Under the pieces are notes generated by a model. The model was given only the letters and a program-made list of their open reading frames with translations. It was not told the origin of the DNA and did not search any database. Positions 41,644 through 53,111 of a stretch of 64,000 nt of DNA are shown here, one piece after another. Origin of the DNA: Arsenophonus sp046530785 (GTDB taxonomy: Bacteria > Pseudomonadota > Gammaproteobacteria > Enterobacterales > Enterobacteriaceae); the NCBI GenBank assembly GCA_046530785.1, contig JBHEQT010000001.1:176058-240057 (forward strand). Reading direction: 5' to 3'. Made by a program: the position numbers and the translations under genes. Every line of letters begins with the position of its first letter. The stretch's first letter is position 1.

Positions 41644-42631
41644 TATTATTTTGTATCATTCTAATAGCTAATTTTAAGGCAATTATAAAACTTCTTATAT
41701 TTGCTTTCCCACTTCCTGCTAATTCGATTGCTGTACCATGGTCAACCGATGTACGAATAAATGGTAAACCTAAAGTAATATTTACCGCATTTCCAAAACC
41801 TTGATATTTTAGAACAGGTAAACCTTGATCGTGATACATTGCCAAAATTACATCAGCCTTGTTTAGATATTTTGGTTGAAATAGACTATCTGCTGGAAAA
41901 GGGCCATAAAGTTGTAATCCTTTATGAGTCAATTTCTTGATAACTGGGATGATAGTGTTGATTTCTTCATATCCGATATATCCTCCTTCTCCAGCATGAG
42001 GATTTAATCCACAGATATAAATATCTGGTTTTTTAATTTTAAATTTAAACTTTAATTCATTATTTAAAATATAAATAATTTCTTGTAGACTCTCAAAAGT
42101 AATTGCATCTGGAACTTGTTTGATAGATAAATGGGTTGTTGCAAGTGCAACACGTAATGTTTCTGTAGCCAACATCATAACGACTTTTTTTACTTTAGTT
42201 CTATTAGAAAAAAATTCGGTATGCCCAGTAAAGGAAATTCCTGCATCATTAATGATCCCTTTATGGACAGGACCTGTAACTAATCCTGAAAATTCACCAT
42301 TCATGCAACCATCACATGCTCGGATAAGTGTTTTTATTACATAACTGCTATTTTGTTTATTTAATTCCCCTGCTTTAACCGGTTTGGATAATTTTATTGG
42401 TAAAACCTCCAATGATTTAGCAACGTGACCATTATTTAATGATCTGGGTGAATAGGTACTTAATTCTAATTTTAATCCAAGTTGATTAGTTCGAGTTATT
42501 AGCAAATCTGGATCAGCACAAGCAACTAATCTAATTGGCCAATTTTGTTGAGCTAATTTGATTAAAAGATCAGGACCTATTCCAGCTGGTTCACCTGGAG
42601 TAAGAACAATAATGTTAGTTGATTTTTTCAT
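41636..42631 (-). CDS. pdxA: 4-hydroxythreonine-4-phosphate dehydrogenase
   Basis: Oxidises 4-phosphohydroxy-L-threonine in the deoxyxylulose-5-phosphate-dependent route to pyridoxal phosphate (vitamin B6). It is 331 aa against 329 in E. coli. The start shows GEPAGIGPD, and the metal-binding histidines sit in FTGHTEFF, NPHAGEGG and MYHDQGLPVLKY. The end has FIRTSVDHGTA(I)ELAGSGKAN. It lies 20 bases after surA and overlaps rsmA by 8 bases. Retained B6 synthesis alongside ribB fits a vitamin-supplying symbiont, although pdxB, pdxJ and pdxH would be needed elsewhere. Confidence 0.97.
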   Translation of the reverse strand: MKKSTNIIVLTPGEPAGIGPDLLIKLAQQNWPIRLVACADPDLLITRTNQLGLKLELSTYSPRSLNNGHVAKSLEVLPIKLSKPVKAGELNKQNSSYVIKTLIRACDGCMNGEFSGLVTGPVHKGIINDAGISFTGHTEFFSNRTKVKKVVMMLATETLRVALATTHLSIKQVPDAITFESLQEIIYILNNELKFKFKIKKPDIYICGLNPHAGEGGYIGYEEINTIIPVIKKLTHKGLQLYGPFPADSLFQPKYLNKADVILAMYHDQGLPVLKYQGFGNAVNITLGLPFIRTSVDHGTAIELAGSGKANIRSFIIALKLAIRMIQNNNE

Positions 42632-42651
42632 AAATATTACTCTGTGTATTA

Positions 42652-43941
42652 TTATCCATTAAGAATTTTTACATAGGAAGATTTACGTAGTTCTTCTATC
42701 CAAATTTGTGTTTCTTTACTTAATTTATGATTGAATAACAGACGATATGCAGTATCTTTATATAGAAGATCAGTTTCATTAACTTGACGAGTATCTTCCA
42801 ATTGAATAAGATGCCAACCAAAAGAAGACTGAATTGGTTTACTTATTTCACCTTTATTTAAATTAATTAAACCATCACGAAATGCTGGATCATAAGCAGA
42901 TAGTATATTCCAATTAAGCTCACCACCACGAAATGCAGAATCTAGATCTTGTGAATATTTTTTTGCTGCTTCAATAAAAGTTATCTTACCTATTTGAATT
43001 TGCTTATAAATTTGTTGTATTTTTTCATTGGCTTCTTCATAATTCACAATTGGTGATATTTTAATAAGAATATGTCGTACTTTCACTTCGGTAACAGAAA
43101 TAGGAATATTGTTATTTTTTACATCATTAAGTTTAAAAATATGAAAACCTATACTAGAGCGTATGGGTCCAATAATATCACCTTTTTTAGCATTCTGAAT
43201 TCGTTGAGCAAAAAGTACTGGTAATTCTTCAATTTTACTCCAACCAAGTTGTCCACCTTTTAATGCATTAATATCTATAGAATAGATAGTGGAAAGTTTT
43301 CTAAAATCAACAGATTGCTTTAATTTCATCATAACAATATTTACTTTATTCATTGCTGATTTAATTTGTTCATTAGTAGGGTTTTTTTGTAATGGAATTA
43401 AAATCTGGCTTAAATTAACATTAGCATTCCGAATAGCTTGTGAATTAAGTTTAGTAGCTAATGAATCTACTTCTTTCGGTGAAATTGTAATTCTCTGACG
43501 AACCTCATTATTTCGTACTTTTAGGATCATCATTTCTTTATAAACATTTTTACGATAATTTAATAAATTGATACCATCTGTAGATAATCGTTCTTGTAAC
43601 TGGTCAATAGTCAATCCATTTTGTGCTGCAAAATTCGAAATACTAAGATCTATTTCTTTATCAGGGATCTGGATTTGCATTTTTTTTGCTAATTGAAGAA
43701 TAATTTTCTCTATTATCAATTTTTCTAATATTTGATGACGTAATCTATTTTCATTAGGAAGTTGTTGTTCTGTATTTCTAGCATTTATTTTCATTATATC
43801 TAGCATATGATTTATATCACTTTGCAATATAACGCCATCGTTAACGATAACGCTTATTTTATCAAGTTCTTGTGGTATTGCGAATGTTTTAGTATTGATT
43901 GTGAACAATAACCCAATAATCAATTTTTTCCAAAATTTCAT
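42652..43941 (-). CDS. surA: periplasmic chaperone and peptidyl-prolyl isomerase SurA
   Basis: Periplasmic chaperone that escorts outer-membrane proteins, including LptD, to the BAM complex. It is 429 aa against 428 in E. coli. A signal peptide (basic KFWKK, hydrophobic core, cleavage probably near residue 21 after TFA) is followed by the N-terminal chaperone domain (DKISVIVNDGVILQSDI). Two parvulin domains lie at about 170-270 and 285-385, seen as GGQLGW and GPIRSSIGFHIFKL in the first, VRHILIKI and GGELNW and SKPIQSSFGWHLIQL in the second. A C-terminal helix follows. It is the second gene of the lptD operon, 79 bases after lptD. Confidence 0.97.
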   Translation of the reverse strand: MKFWKKLIIGLLFTINTKTFAIPQELDKISVIVNDGVILQSDINHMLDIMKINARNTEQQLPNENRLRHQILEKLIIEKIILQLAKKMQIQIPDKEIDLSISNFAAQNGLTIDQLQERLSTDGINLLNYRKNVYKEMMILKVRNNEVRQRITISPKEVDSLATKLNSQAIRNANVNLSQILIPLQKNPTNEQIKSAMNKVNIVMMKLKQSVDFRKLSTIYSIDINALKGGQLGWSKIEELPVLFAQRIQNAKKGDIIGPIRSSIGFHIFKLNDVKNNNIPISVTEVKVRHILIKISPIVNYEEANEKIQQIYKQIQIGKITFIEAAKKYSQDLDSAFRGGELNWNILSAYDPAFRDGLINLNKGEISKPIQSSFGWHLIQLEDTRQVNETDLLYKDTAYRLLFNHKLSKETQIWIEELRKSSYVKILNG

Positions 43942-44020
43942 AAAATTCTCATTTTCTAGATTATATTACGGATTTTATTCTATTTAAGAATTATTCTTTT
44001 TGATAAATAAAATATTAATT

Positions 44021-46366
44021 TTAATAAAAGACTTGTTGATAAGGTAAAATCCCTCTAGAAAGTATATCTTGATTTTCAAAATTATAATTATTATTTAATC
44101 CTTTTAATTCCAGATTGATTGACCATTTATTATCATACTCACTACTGAAATTTTCTTGTTGCCAACCTACTATTTTACGTTCATATCCAATATTAATTGA
44201 CCAACAGCAAGTACTATATTGTATACTGATTAATTTACTAGCAAATTGCTTTTCTTTCATATCATGATAATACGAACCGATAAAACCCCAGTGATCACTT
44301 AAATGCCAATTTACTACAGCCCCTATTTGGGAAATTCCTTTTTGAATATTTTTGTCATTTTTTACAGTTTTTTGAATATAATTTCGATCTAAAAAACGGT
44401 AATTTACCTGAATTAAATGATCTGAATCTAAACGATATTCTGTTGCAAAATTACCAATAGTAATTCCATCCAACCGTTTATCATACTGAAGTCCACCACG
44501 TAATCCCCATTTATCTGTTAATCTAAAGTAGGAGTAACCTGCCAATAATAATGAATCAATATTACTTTTATCTTTAACAGATAAATCATAATTTTCAGTT
44601 CTAGGAAATTCAAAATAATATATTTGTCCTATAGAAAAATTAAAACGTTCAGATAATTCTTTATTATAAATTCTCATAGTAATACCGGTCGTTAGTTGAT
44701 TAGATGAAGCAATACGATCTAATCCACTATATATGTAGTTACGAAATAAACCATCATAGTCAACTTGTAGTAAAGATGAATCATAATTATTAATATTACT
44801 TTGATCGCGATAAGGTATATAACGATATTGAATCCTAGGTTCCAATGTTTGTACATAATTACTATTTTTCAAAAATTCATGTTCAAAAAAAAGTTTTATA
44901 TCAGAAGTTACCGATGGTAAGATACGAGTAAAATATTTTTTTAGTTTATTATTAGCTAAGTTAGGAACGATATCCTGATTATAATGAGTCACCATTATCT
45001 TTACGATGTTATTGATACTTCCTAAATTATTAGATAATGGCAAATTCAGTTCTGGTTCAATATGTAATCGAATGGTATCAGGATTATTTCCTTTAATACT
45101 GTTAATAATGGCTACTTGTGCATAGGTTTTTAAATTAAATATTCCAAAATAATTTTTATGAAAATTAAGGTCTAATTGAGGTTCAATTTTATAAACTTTA
45201 CTATTAGTTGAATCAATAAGAGTTTGAAATTTTTTATGTGTTAAAGTTGCATTCCAATTAGGTTGTGTATAACCGAAACTAAATTTTTGAGTGACGTACC
45301 CATCAGTACTATTACCATATTTAGATGTAAAATCAGTGAAATATTTTGAATCACTGACTTTTATATAATCAGTATTAAAACGCCAAACTTGATTGAATAT
45401 ACCAGATTGAGCAAAATATAAAAGCCAGCGATCATCGGTATCATGATTAGAATACTTTCCATTATTTTTATCTTTAATATAACTGTAATCCTGTTTTAGA
45501 AAATCAATAGCAATAATACCGGATCCAGCAATTGTTAGATAACGAAACTCGTTATTTAGTTTTATGCCACGAAATGTCATAAGTTCTGGTGTTATTGTTG
45601 CGTCGTAATTAGGAGCAATATTCCAGTAAAATGGTAGTGAGAAGTCTAATCCTGAACCTTTAGAATAACTACCATTAGGAAATAACAAACCGGAACGACG
45701 CTTATTTCCAATAGGTAATTGTAAATAAGGACTATAAAAAATTGACATATTAGAAATACGAAAATACGCATTCCATATTTTTGTAAGTTCTTCTTCGCGA
45801 TCAAAAATAACTTTTGATCCAAAAATATTCCAAGAATCAGTACCTTTTGGACAGGTAGTAAACATTCCTTTTTCTAAAATAGTATAGCGATTTTTACCCC
45901 TAAATTTTATTTTATTTGCGTAACCACGACCTTGATGACCTAACATAAAATAATCAGCTTTTTCGATATCAGTATCCTTATTATTAAGATTTGACGATGC
46001 TTTTGTTCCTTTTAGGATGATTTCTGGATTTTCATAATGTACATTTCCTATTGCTACTATTTTACGCAATAATTTTTGGTTTTTCATTTTTTTTTGAGTT
46101 AATTTAACTTCATCAGCGATGAGAGCCTGGTTACCTTGTTGAATATTTACATTACCTTTATATTCGATGAAATGAGGATATTTACCAATTACATTTTTTG
46201 CAGTGATATGGATAGGTAGATTATTTGGATTACCTTTTATGATTGGCTTAGTATATATTGGTACCTTTAGAATGCATTGTTCTGTTAGATTAGAATATGC
46301 CTCTTGGCTATAAACAGCCATCCAAATTATGATAGTAAATAAAGTTGAGTAAGTTTTTTTAATCAT
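44021..46366 (-). CDS. lptD: LPS-assembly protein LptD
   Basis: Outer-membrane beta-barrel that inserts LPS into the outer leaflet with LptE. It is 781 aa against 784 in E. coli. A signal peptide covers about residues 1-25. The OstA/LptA-like N-terminal domain (about 50-160) has IEYKGNVNIQQG and ADEVKL. The barrel fills the remainder, with aromatic residues alternating in many strands. All four cysteines used for the inter-domain disulfides are kept: Cys31, one in FTTCPKGTDSW (about 173) and the CC pair in YSTCCWSINIGYER near the C-terminus. First gene of the minus-strand operon, divergent from djlA across 184 bases. An LptD this complete implies LPS still reaches the cell surface. Confidence 0.97.
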   Translation of the reverse strand: MIKKTYSTLFTIIIWMAVYSQEAYSNLTEQCILKVPIYTKPIIKGNPNNLPIHITAKNVIGKYPHFIEYKGNVNIQQGNQALIADEVKLTQKKMKNQKLLRKIVAIGNVHYENPEIILKGTKASSNLNNKDTDIEKADYFMLGHQGRGYANKIKFRGKNRYTILEKGMFTTCPKGTDSWNIFGSKVIFDREEELTKIWNAYFRISNMSIFYSPYLQLPIGNKRRSGLLFPNGSYSKGSGLDFSLPFYWNIAPNYDATITPELMTFRGIKLNNEFRYLTIAGSGIIAIDFLKQDYSYIKDKNNGKYSNHDTDDRWLLYFAQSGIFNQVWRFNTDYIKVSDSKYFTDFTSKYGNSTDGYVTQKFSFGYTQPNWNATLTHKKFQTLIDSTNSKVYKIEPQLDLNFHKNYFGIFNLKTYAQVAIINSIKGNNPDTIRLHIEPELNLPLSNNLGSINNIVKIMVTHYNQDIVPNLANNKLKKYFTRILPSVTSDIKLFFEHEFLKNSNYVQTLEPRIQYRYIPYRDQSNINNYDSSLLQVDYDGLFRNYIYSGLDRIASSNQLTTGITMRIYNKELSERFNFSIGQIYYFEFPRTENYDLSVKDKSNIDSLLLAGYSYFRLTDKWGLRGGLQYDKRLDGITIGNFATEYRLDSDHLIQVNYRFLDRNYIQKTVKNDKNIQKGISQIGAVVNWHLSDHWGFIGSYYHDMKEKQFASKLISIQYSTCCWSINIGYERKIVGWQQENFSSEYDNKWSINLELKGLNNNYNFENQDILSRGILPYQQVFY

Positions 46367-46550
46367 TCTGGTATGTAGTTTCCTTTTATCAATTTTATAT
46401 GTAGAAAAAATTAAACAATTAAGGTACTTAAAAATATTATTATTTGTACATTAAAGAATGAACTATATATTTAGGTTATTAAGCATAGAATAGAATGAGT
46501 TGTATAATAATGCAAAATTATACTTAAGACATTGAGGAATTAAGAATTTT

Positions 46551-47372
46551 ATGCGATATTTTGGAAAAATTATTGGTATTATTTTAGGAATCATGTCTGG
46601 TATTCATATTTTGGGTATTATCATTGGTTTAATTATTGGTCATGCATATGATAAAATATCAGAACAAAAAATAGAAAAAAGAGATGATAAACAAAATTTG
46701 AGACGTCAAGAACTTTTTTTTATCAGTACATTTCAGGTTTTAGGTCATTTAAGTAAGGCAAAAGGAAGAATCACTGAAATTGATATTAAACTAGCAACAA
46801 ACATAATGGAGAGAATGCAATTGCATGGTGATACTAGAATCTTAGCACAAAATGCTTTTGGAAGAGGGAAAGAGAAAAATTTTCCACTGAGAGGAACGAT
46901 AAGAAAATTACGAGAGGCTTGTTTTGGAAGATTTGACCTTATTCAAATATTTCTAGAAATTCAAATACAAGCTGCTTTTTCTGATGGAGAATTACATAAT
47001 AATGAGCAAAAAATTTTATTTGTTATTGCAGAAGAGTTAGGTATTTCATATAATCAGTTTGAACAGTTCTTAGATATGATGGAAGGAGGTAGATGGTTTG
47101 AACATGGTGATAAATATTCTTATGGTTCAAATTGCTATCAAGATACTACTCAAAGACCAACATTATTGGATGCTTGTAAAGTATTAGGTGTTCAACCTGA
47201 GGATGAACAAACAAAAATTAAACGTGCATATCGTAAATTAATGAGTAAAAATCATCCAGATAAGTTAATTGCTAAAGGGTTACCACCAGAAATGATGGAG
47301 ATTGCTAAACAAAAAGCACAATCAATTCAATCAGCTTATGATTTAATTAAAAAAAAACGTAACTTTAAATAA
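46551..47372 (+). CDS. djlA: DjlA, membrane-anchored DnaJ-like co-chaperone
   Basis: Type III J-domain protein that stimulates DnaK at the inner membrane. It is 273 aa against 271 in E. coli. A single N-terminal membrane segment with Gly-rich spacing (about 6-32) is followed by the TerB-like central domain (FFISTFQVLGHLSKAKGRITE, CFGRFDLIQIFLEIQIQAAFSDG, VIAEELGIS). A variable linker (about 185-200) leads to a C-terminal J domain with LGVQPEDEQTKIKRAYRKLM and the HPD signature in NHPDKL. A run of nine A at 47349-47357 near the 3' end is in frame. Divergent from lptD as in E. coli; rluA and rapA that follow in E. coli are not found. Confidence 0.96.
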   Translation: MRYFGKIIGIILGIMSGIHILGIIIGLIIGHAYDKISEQKIEKRDDKQNLRRQELFFISTFQVLGHLSKAKGRITEIDIKLATNIMERMQLHGDTRILAQNAFGRGKEKNFPLRGTIRKLREACFGRFDLIQIFLEIQIQAAFSDGELHNNEQKILFVIAEELGISYNQFEQFLDMMEGGRWFEHGDKYSYGSNCYQDTTQRPTLLDACKVLGVQPEDEQTKIKRAYRKLMSKNHPDKLIAKGLPPEMMEIAKQKAQSIQSAYDLIKKKRNFK

Positions 47373-50300
47373 GTTTAAAAATGAGTTAGTATCTTAAATA
47401 GTTTTTAAATTTTAAAAATCTATTTTACAAGTGAATCTATATACGTGATTCATAAATTTAGTTAATAATAGTAAATCTTTTTTGTATTGACTTGAAAAGA
47501 TGAAGAAATTATTGATATTTATTGATAAGAAAGATACAGTTGATTATTAATAATCAAGGATAAGATAATCAAAAAAGTAAATGGAAGATATATTTATTGA
47601 AGAACAATATCTTTTATTGGGATAAGTTTAAGTATAATTCTTTAATTCTTTAATAAATTTATAGTTCATATTTAATTTATACTATTTTATAAGTTTTAAG
47701 GAAGAGTTAGTTTTTTATTAAAGATATAGCAAAAGAATTTCCTGATAATTTTCCTTTCTTATTTCAAAATTAAATTTTTAATTTTCTTTCTGAAATTTTA
47801 TTGAATAATATATTTCTATAATTCCACTGTGATTTATTATATCAAAGTGAGTAAATAGATTCCACAGAAATTTTAAAAAAATACCCTTCTAATTATTATA
47901 ATAATAATTTTATATTTAATAATTTTAATAGACTTTATAGAGCAGGCTATTCGATTTATTAATAATATTGGATATATTATATTGATAAAGGATATTTATT
48001 CAGTTTTGATAAGGTAGATTTCTTTTAAAATATCATTTTCTTTAAAATTAATTAAAATTTTAATTTTTTACAAATGAATACTTTTACTAATAAATAATAC
48101 TATACTAAATATATATAGTATTAATAGAAAATTAGTTTGGATTAAAACTTGATTTAATAATGTTATCGTTCATCTTCCCCAGTATTACTTAATTCTAAAG
48201 TTAATTAGAGAAAGTATTTGAATTAACAGAATTGTAATCTTTCATATAGGAATATTTTAAAAATAAAGATTTATCTTTTTACATATTTTACTTCTACAAA
48301 TAGAAATACTTTTATTCTATTTTTCTTTAAAAGAGTACAAATAAGTTATATATCTATTAATTATATTTTATAGCTACCGGTTAAATTTTTCAAATTTAAC
48401 ATAATTATCAAGAATCTTTTTAAATCTATTAGAACATGAATACTAGATATTAGTAATAAAAATAAATCACTTTTAGATTTTAGTGATTATAACTTAACTG
48501 AATGAATTAATTTAGTAATCAGTATAAAACCGACTGAAAATATTTTATATTCAATAATAAAACGTATGACTATCAATTTTTAGTAGAAAATATAGAAATT
48601 AATATTATTAATATAATTAGGTATTAATTTCTAAAATAATAGATTTATTATGTTTTTAGATAAATTGATAAAATTAAAGATAATAAAAATTATCTTAAGA
48701 TAATTTAGAAAGATCAGATATGAATCTTATTTAAAAAATAAAAACCATCATATATTATCGATAGAACTTTTTCCTAATACTAATTTATATCTAATAATTC
48801 AATAAAAAATTAAAGCAAAAATCAATCACCACTTACTCCATTCAGGAATTTATTTTAGATAGATTAATATATCTTCATTTCCCTATTAAAATTTTTTTCT
48901 TAATAATCGATCACGATCTTTCTATAATTAACTTTTAAGGTGGATTTATCTTGATTTACAAATAACACTTAATAAAATTCTTAAATTTATCAAAAATAAT
49001 GTGGTTAAGACTAAATGCTTAATTAAATTACTAATAATATTTTTCATAAATAGTGCTGTTCTTTGGTTACTTAAAAGTCGTACTAAAAGATATCAAATCC
49101 CTCATACTACTAATATAGATCAACTACTTTTTGATAATCTCTTAAAGATAAGATCTAATAATTTATATATATATTATTATTTCAATTGATATTACTTAGA
49201 ACTTAATTTTAAGAAAATTATAATAATAAGCTTATTTAACGATAAATAATTGCTATAATAAAATTTATAAATTTTAGATTGGCATTCCAGAAATCAATAA
49301 TATTTGATTTCTTTATTTTTTAAAACCAAAATAGATATTTTTTTAAAAATTTTTTCTAAGAGAAAATTTTCTTAATGAAAAATATATTTTTATTTCTATT
49401 TAATTGTCTTCCCTCTTTAATTATAAAAGTAATATTTTTAATAAAAATAAATAAAAGTTTTATGATAATTTTTAAAATTTTTATACCTCTTAATATATCA
49501 TAAAAAATTATAAGTTGTATTTTTATCCTATAACTGTCTGATATAGATTTACTCAAGATAAAGTATTTCACGAGGAAAAAAATTAATAGATTTTATAGTA
49601 TTTATTATACCGATAATTTTATTTTTTATTTGATACTCTTATGTGTTAGGAGAGGTAAATATTTACTTAACAGTAATTCATTCACGATGAAAATATCATT
49701 AATAGCATTTTTATGCTTATTGAAAAAAATAAATAACTTATATAATTACTATCTTGATAAATAGCAATTAATTTCTAAAAAATATCCTTTACTTTTCTTT
49801 ATTATCGCTCCCAAATCCATCTAAAAAAGTTTAATTTCTTTCCTTTTAATTAATTTCATCAATAAATTTTTGATATAATGATTTAATTCTTTATTAAAAT
49901 AAATAAAGCTCTTCCTTTCTTAGAAGGGGAAGAATATAATTTTTTTTATAAAAGTATTTTATTTTTATGAAAATAATTAGGATTTAGTAAAAAGTGGGTG
50001 GGGGAGATCAAAAGACTTTTTATAAAATTGTTTAGAATTATCTTTTATTAATAAGAATACAGAAGAAATTTTTAGAGAGGATATTTGTTCATAGATATTA
50101 GTTATTCACAGATGAGAAAATCTTTCTTCTCGTACCATATTGATAAGATTTATCAACAATTATTTTATGTAAAGTGACTTTAAGTAAATAATAAAAGTTT
50201 TTATTTAGGAGAATAAAATATAAAATATATAAGATAAACCTACTTTTTAAAAGATTCTTTACTATCCTATTAATTATTCTAATATATAATAATTTATCTT

Positions 50301-52415
50301 CAAAAGATAAATATAAATTTATTAATAATATAAAATAAAAATAACTATTTCTTTTGAAAATTTTTAGATCTCTTTCTAAAAGAATTTTCAATCTTTTCAA
50401 TAAAGTCGCTTTGATTAAAGAATCATTACTGTTTCAATGGTTTTTAAGGTAATTTAGTTATAAAGAAAATTTCGTTGGGATGATATAATGGTTATATATT
50501 TTATGAGCAATATAAAATTTTAAAAAATTAAATTTAAATGAATACATCTATCTTATTTTTCATTATTTCCTCTCTGATTTTGATAATTAAATTATTGGTA
50601 TTTGAAACATAAAGAGTGATAAGATAATAATAAATAATCCATTCAATAAATTTTTCCCATTAAAATAAATGATTTCTTCTTTAGTAAAATATTAATTTTC
50701 TATAAAAATATTTCTCGTTTCCTGATATTTCATCTTACATAGATTAAGAATTCCTGCAATAAATAAAATATCTCGTTTTTATATTATTTATTTTTACTTC
50801 TTATTTATATAGTTTTAATAATTAAATCATTTTATTAGATATGATCGTGTGTATAAAATTGAGTATATTCTTATATTAAATAAAAGAAATTTTCTGTATT
50901 TGTTAGAAATAGTAATGTAACCATATGGTTATCAATAATAAAATTTATGTTATTTCTTTTTTATTAAGAAAAAAGAATTTCTTCTTTTTTTGAAAAGATT
51001 ATTATATAGTTATAATATAGGAACTAATAATCCATTTATGAAAATTTTTAAAAATGATTTATTTATAATATAATATAAAAATATTATTTATTATTAATTA
51101 AAAGGAAAATAAATAATTTTATTTTATATTTTACTATTATAATTAATTTATGATTAAATCGAATATAAAATAATATATAGATATTATAGTTATTAAAATT
51201 TTTATAAAATAAAAACATAATAGTATAATTGATATTTTAGAAAAATATTTTAAAGTTTATTTAATTGAAATAATTTATTAATTTTAAATTATATATAAAT
51301 ACTAGTATAATTAGTAAATTACTATCAAATCAAAATTTGATAATTAATTATATTTAATTTTTTAAAATTAAATTATATTTACTTTAAATTAAATATAATA
51401 AAAGTTATTAACTTTTTACTTTTAAATTTAAAAAATTTTAACTAATTTTAAATTAGTTTTCAGTAATATTAGACGTAAAATATGTAATAATATTAAATTA
51501 AATATCTTATTAAAGAATGATATATTTCCAATATACTGAATAGATTATAAAGGGTAAAATTTTTTTTTAAAATCTTTTTTAATTTATATATCATGTTTTA
51601 TGAATTTTATTCATTATGATAATTTTCGGTATGGAAAAATATCGTTTTGTTTTAAAAACAAATAATTAATAATATTCCCATTTAAATTATATTTAATATT
51701 AAATATAGAAATATTAATAATATTATAATTAAGTTTTCTTATTATATTTAATCAAATTAATTTGATTAAATATAAGATAAATAGAGAATAACAACATGAT
51801 AAAATTAATATAAAAGTAAAATACTTTACTTACTATTAATAATATTTTTAATAAGTATAAATTCTTTTATTATTTTTTATTAATCTTATTTACTAATTGT
51901 TTAGTAAATAATAAAATTAATTATTTAAGTTATCTGTTACCTATAATAATCAATTAAAAAAGAAATTGACTTTTAATAAATTTATATAAAAGTATTTATT
52001 TAATTTGTACATTAAATTTCATCTTATTAAACACTATTTATAATAGTATATTTAACATAACATTAATTATATAAATTTATGAATGATCTATTTAATTCAT
52101 TATTAAATAGATCAAACAAAATAATTTATTTTATTTTAGAAATAATTGATTATTTAATATAATTTATTATAAATCTATTTATATTTTAAATATTTTATTT
52201 AATTTTTATTAACTATTAGTAATAATAAATACTATTTAAGTTGTATTTAATTTAAAATAATAAGAAGACATACACTTAAAAAATTACAATAAACTACTTA
52301 ATTATATTAAATAGTTTTGTTAAAACAAAAAGATAAAAATATGAATATTATTCAATCAATTAAAATTTAAAATGTCAATTAATAATTAATATATTTTATA
52401 AGTATATATTAAAAA
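47373..52415. other. gene-free region between djlA and thiQ
   Basis: About 5 kb, the longest gene-free stretch. In E. coli rluA, rapA, polB and the ara genes lie between djlA and thiQ. Only short, low-complexity frames remain (for example 49001-49189, 49356-49571, 50098-50400), dominated by Ile, Leu, Lys, Phe and Asn, with no recognisable motif. The right part, about 51000-52400, is extremely AT-rich (5 G/C in the 60 bases at 51121-51180). No RNA gene is seen. Confidence 0.6.
47396..47425 (+). terminator. AT-rich hairpin after djlA
   Basis: AAATAG and CTATTT form the base of a stem continued by TTTTTAA/TTAAAAA with a one-base bulge, 23 bases after the djlA stop codon. It has almost no G/C and no clear U-tract beyond it. 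A terminator role is suggested mainly by position. Confidence 0.3.
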
Positions 52416-53111
52416 TTAGATATTCCTAACATTATATTTTGCTGATGTTAATCCATTAATTAAGCAATCTAGTTGACCATCATAAAAGATTTTCCCTTCT
52501 TTAATGACAATATACCGAGTTGCTATTTTGATAGAATCTTCTAAATTATGGGAAGATATCATTAAAGTCAATTGGAGTTCATTACACACCTGTTTAAGTA
52601 ACATTAACATTTCATTACGCAATATTGGATCAAAAGCAGAAAATGGTTCGTCTAACAATAAAATCGGTTTTTTACGGATCAAGCAACGTGCTAAAGCAGT
52701 GCGTTGACGTTCTCCACCAGATATTTGAGAAGGTAACCGAGTAATACAATTATCAAGAGAAACTTGTTTTATTATCTTCTTTACTGTATTACATTGACAC
52801 TTTTTTAGAGATAGATTTGGTGAAATACCTAGCGCAATATTTTGCCAAACAGTTAAATGAGAAAATAGATTATTTTCTTGAAAAAGAATGGAAACTGGAC
52901 GTTTAATTGGTGGAGTAGCAGTATGATTTTCTTTATTTAGCCAAATTTTACCTTGTTTTGGATATTGAAAACCTGCAATTAAATTCAATAAGGTACTTTT
53001 TCCTGCCCCACTAGGACCTAGTATAGCTACTCTTTCATATTTATTTACCTTAAAATCAAATTCTATTTTTAGATGATCATAAAAATAGAGAAGGTGATCT
53101 AATTTAATCAT
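52416..53111 (-). CDS. thiQ: thiamine ABC transporter ATP-binding protein
   Basis: ATPase of the thiamine / thiamine-phosphate importer ThiBPQ, at the inner membrane. It is 231 aa against 232 in E. coli. Walker A GPSGAGKS lies at 32-39, the Q-loop at about Gln78 (LFQENN), the ABC signature ISGGERQR at 130-137 (slightly changed from LSGGQ), Walker B ILLLDE at 150-155 with DP of the D-loop at 161-162, and the H-loop His188 in SSHNLED. Its start overlaps thiP by 8 bases. Last gene of thiB-thiP-thiQ. The signature change Gln to Glu occurs in functional ABC proteins and is not taken as decay. Confidence 0.96.
   Translation of the reverse strand: MIKLDHLLYFYDHLKIEFDFKVNKYERVAILGPSGAGKSTLLNLIAGFQYPKQGKIWLNKENHTATPPIKRPVSILFQENNLFSHLTVWQNIALGISPNLSLKKCQCNTVKKIIKQVSLDNCITRLPSQISGGERQRTALARCLIRKKPILLLDEPFSAFDPILRNEMLMLLKQVCNELQLTLMISSHNLEDSIKIATRYIVIKEGKIFYDGQLDCLINGLTSAKYNVRNI

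Noticed and set aside
49001..49189. A 62-codon open frame (start GTG/ATG-like) with a hydrophobic N-terminus in the djlA-thiQ gap
   Set aside because: Short, low complexity, no family motif and no good ribosome-binding site; expected by chance or as decayed sequence.
49356..50400. Minus-strand frames of 71 and 100 codons rich in Ile, Lys, Phe and Leu
   Set aside because: Composition is that of translated AT-rich junk; no conserved motif, no operon context.
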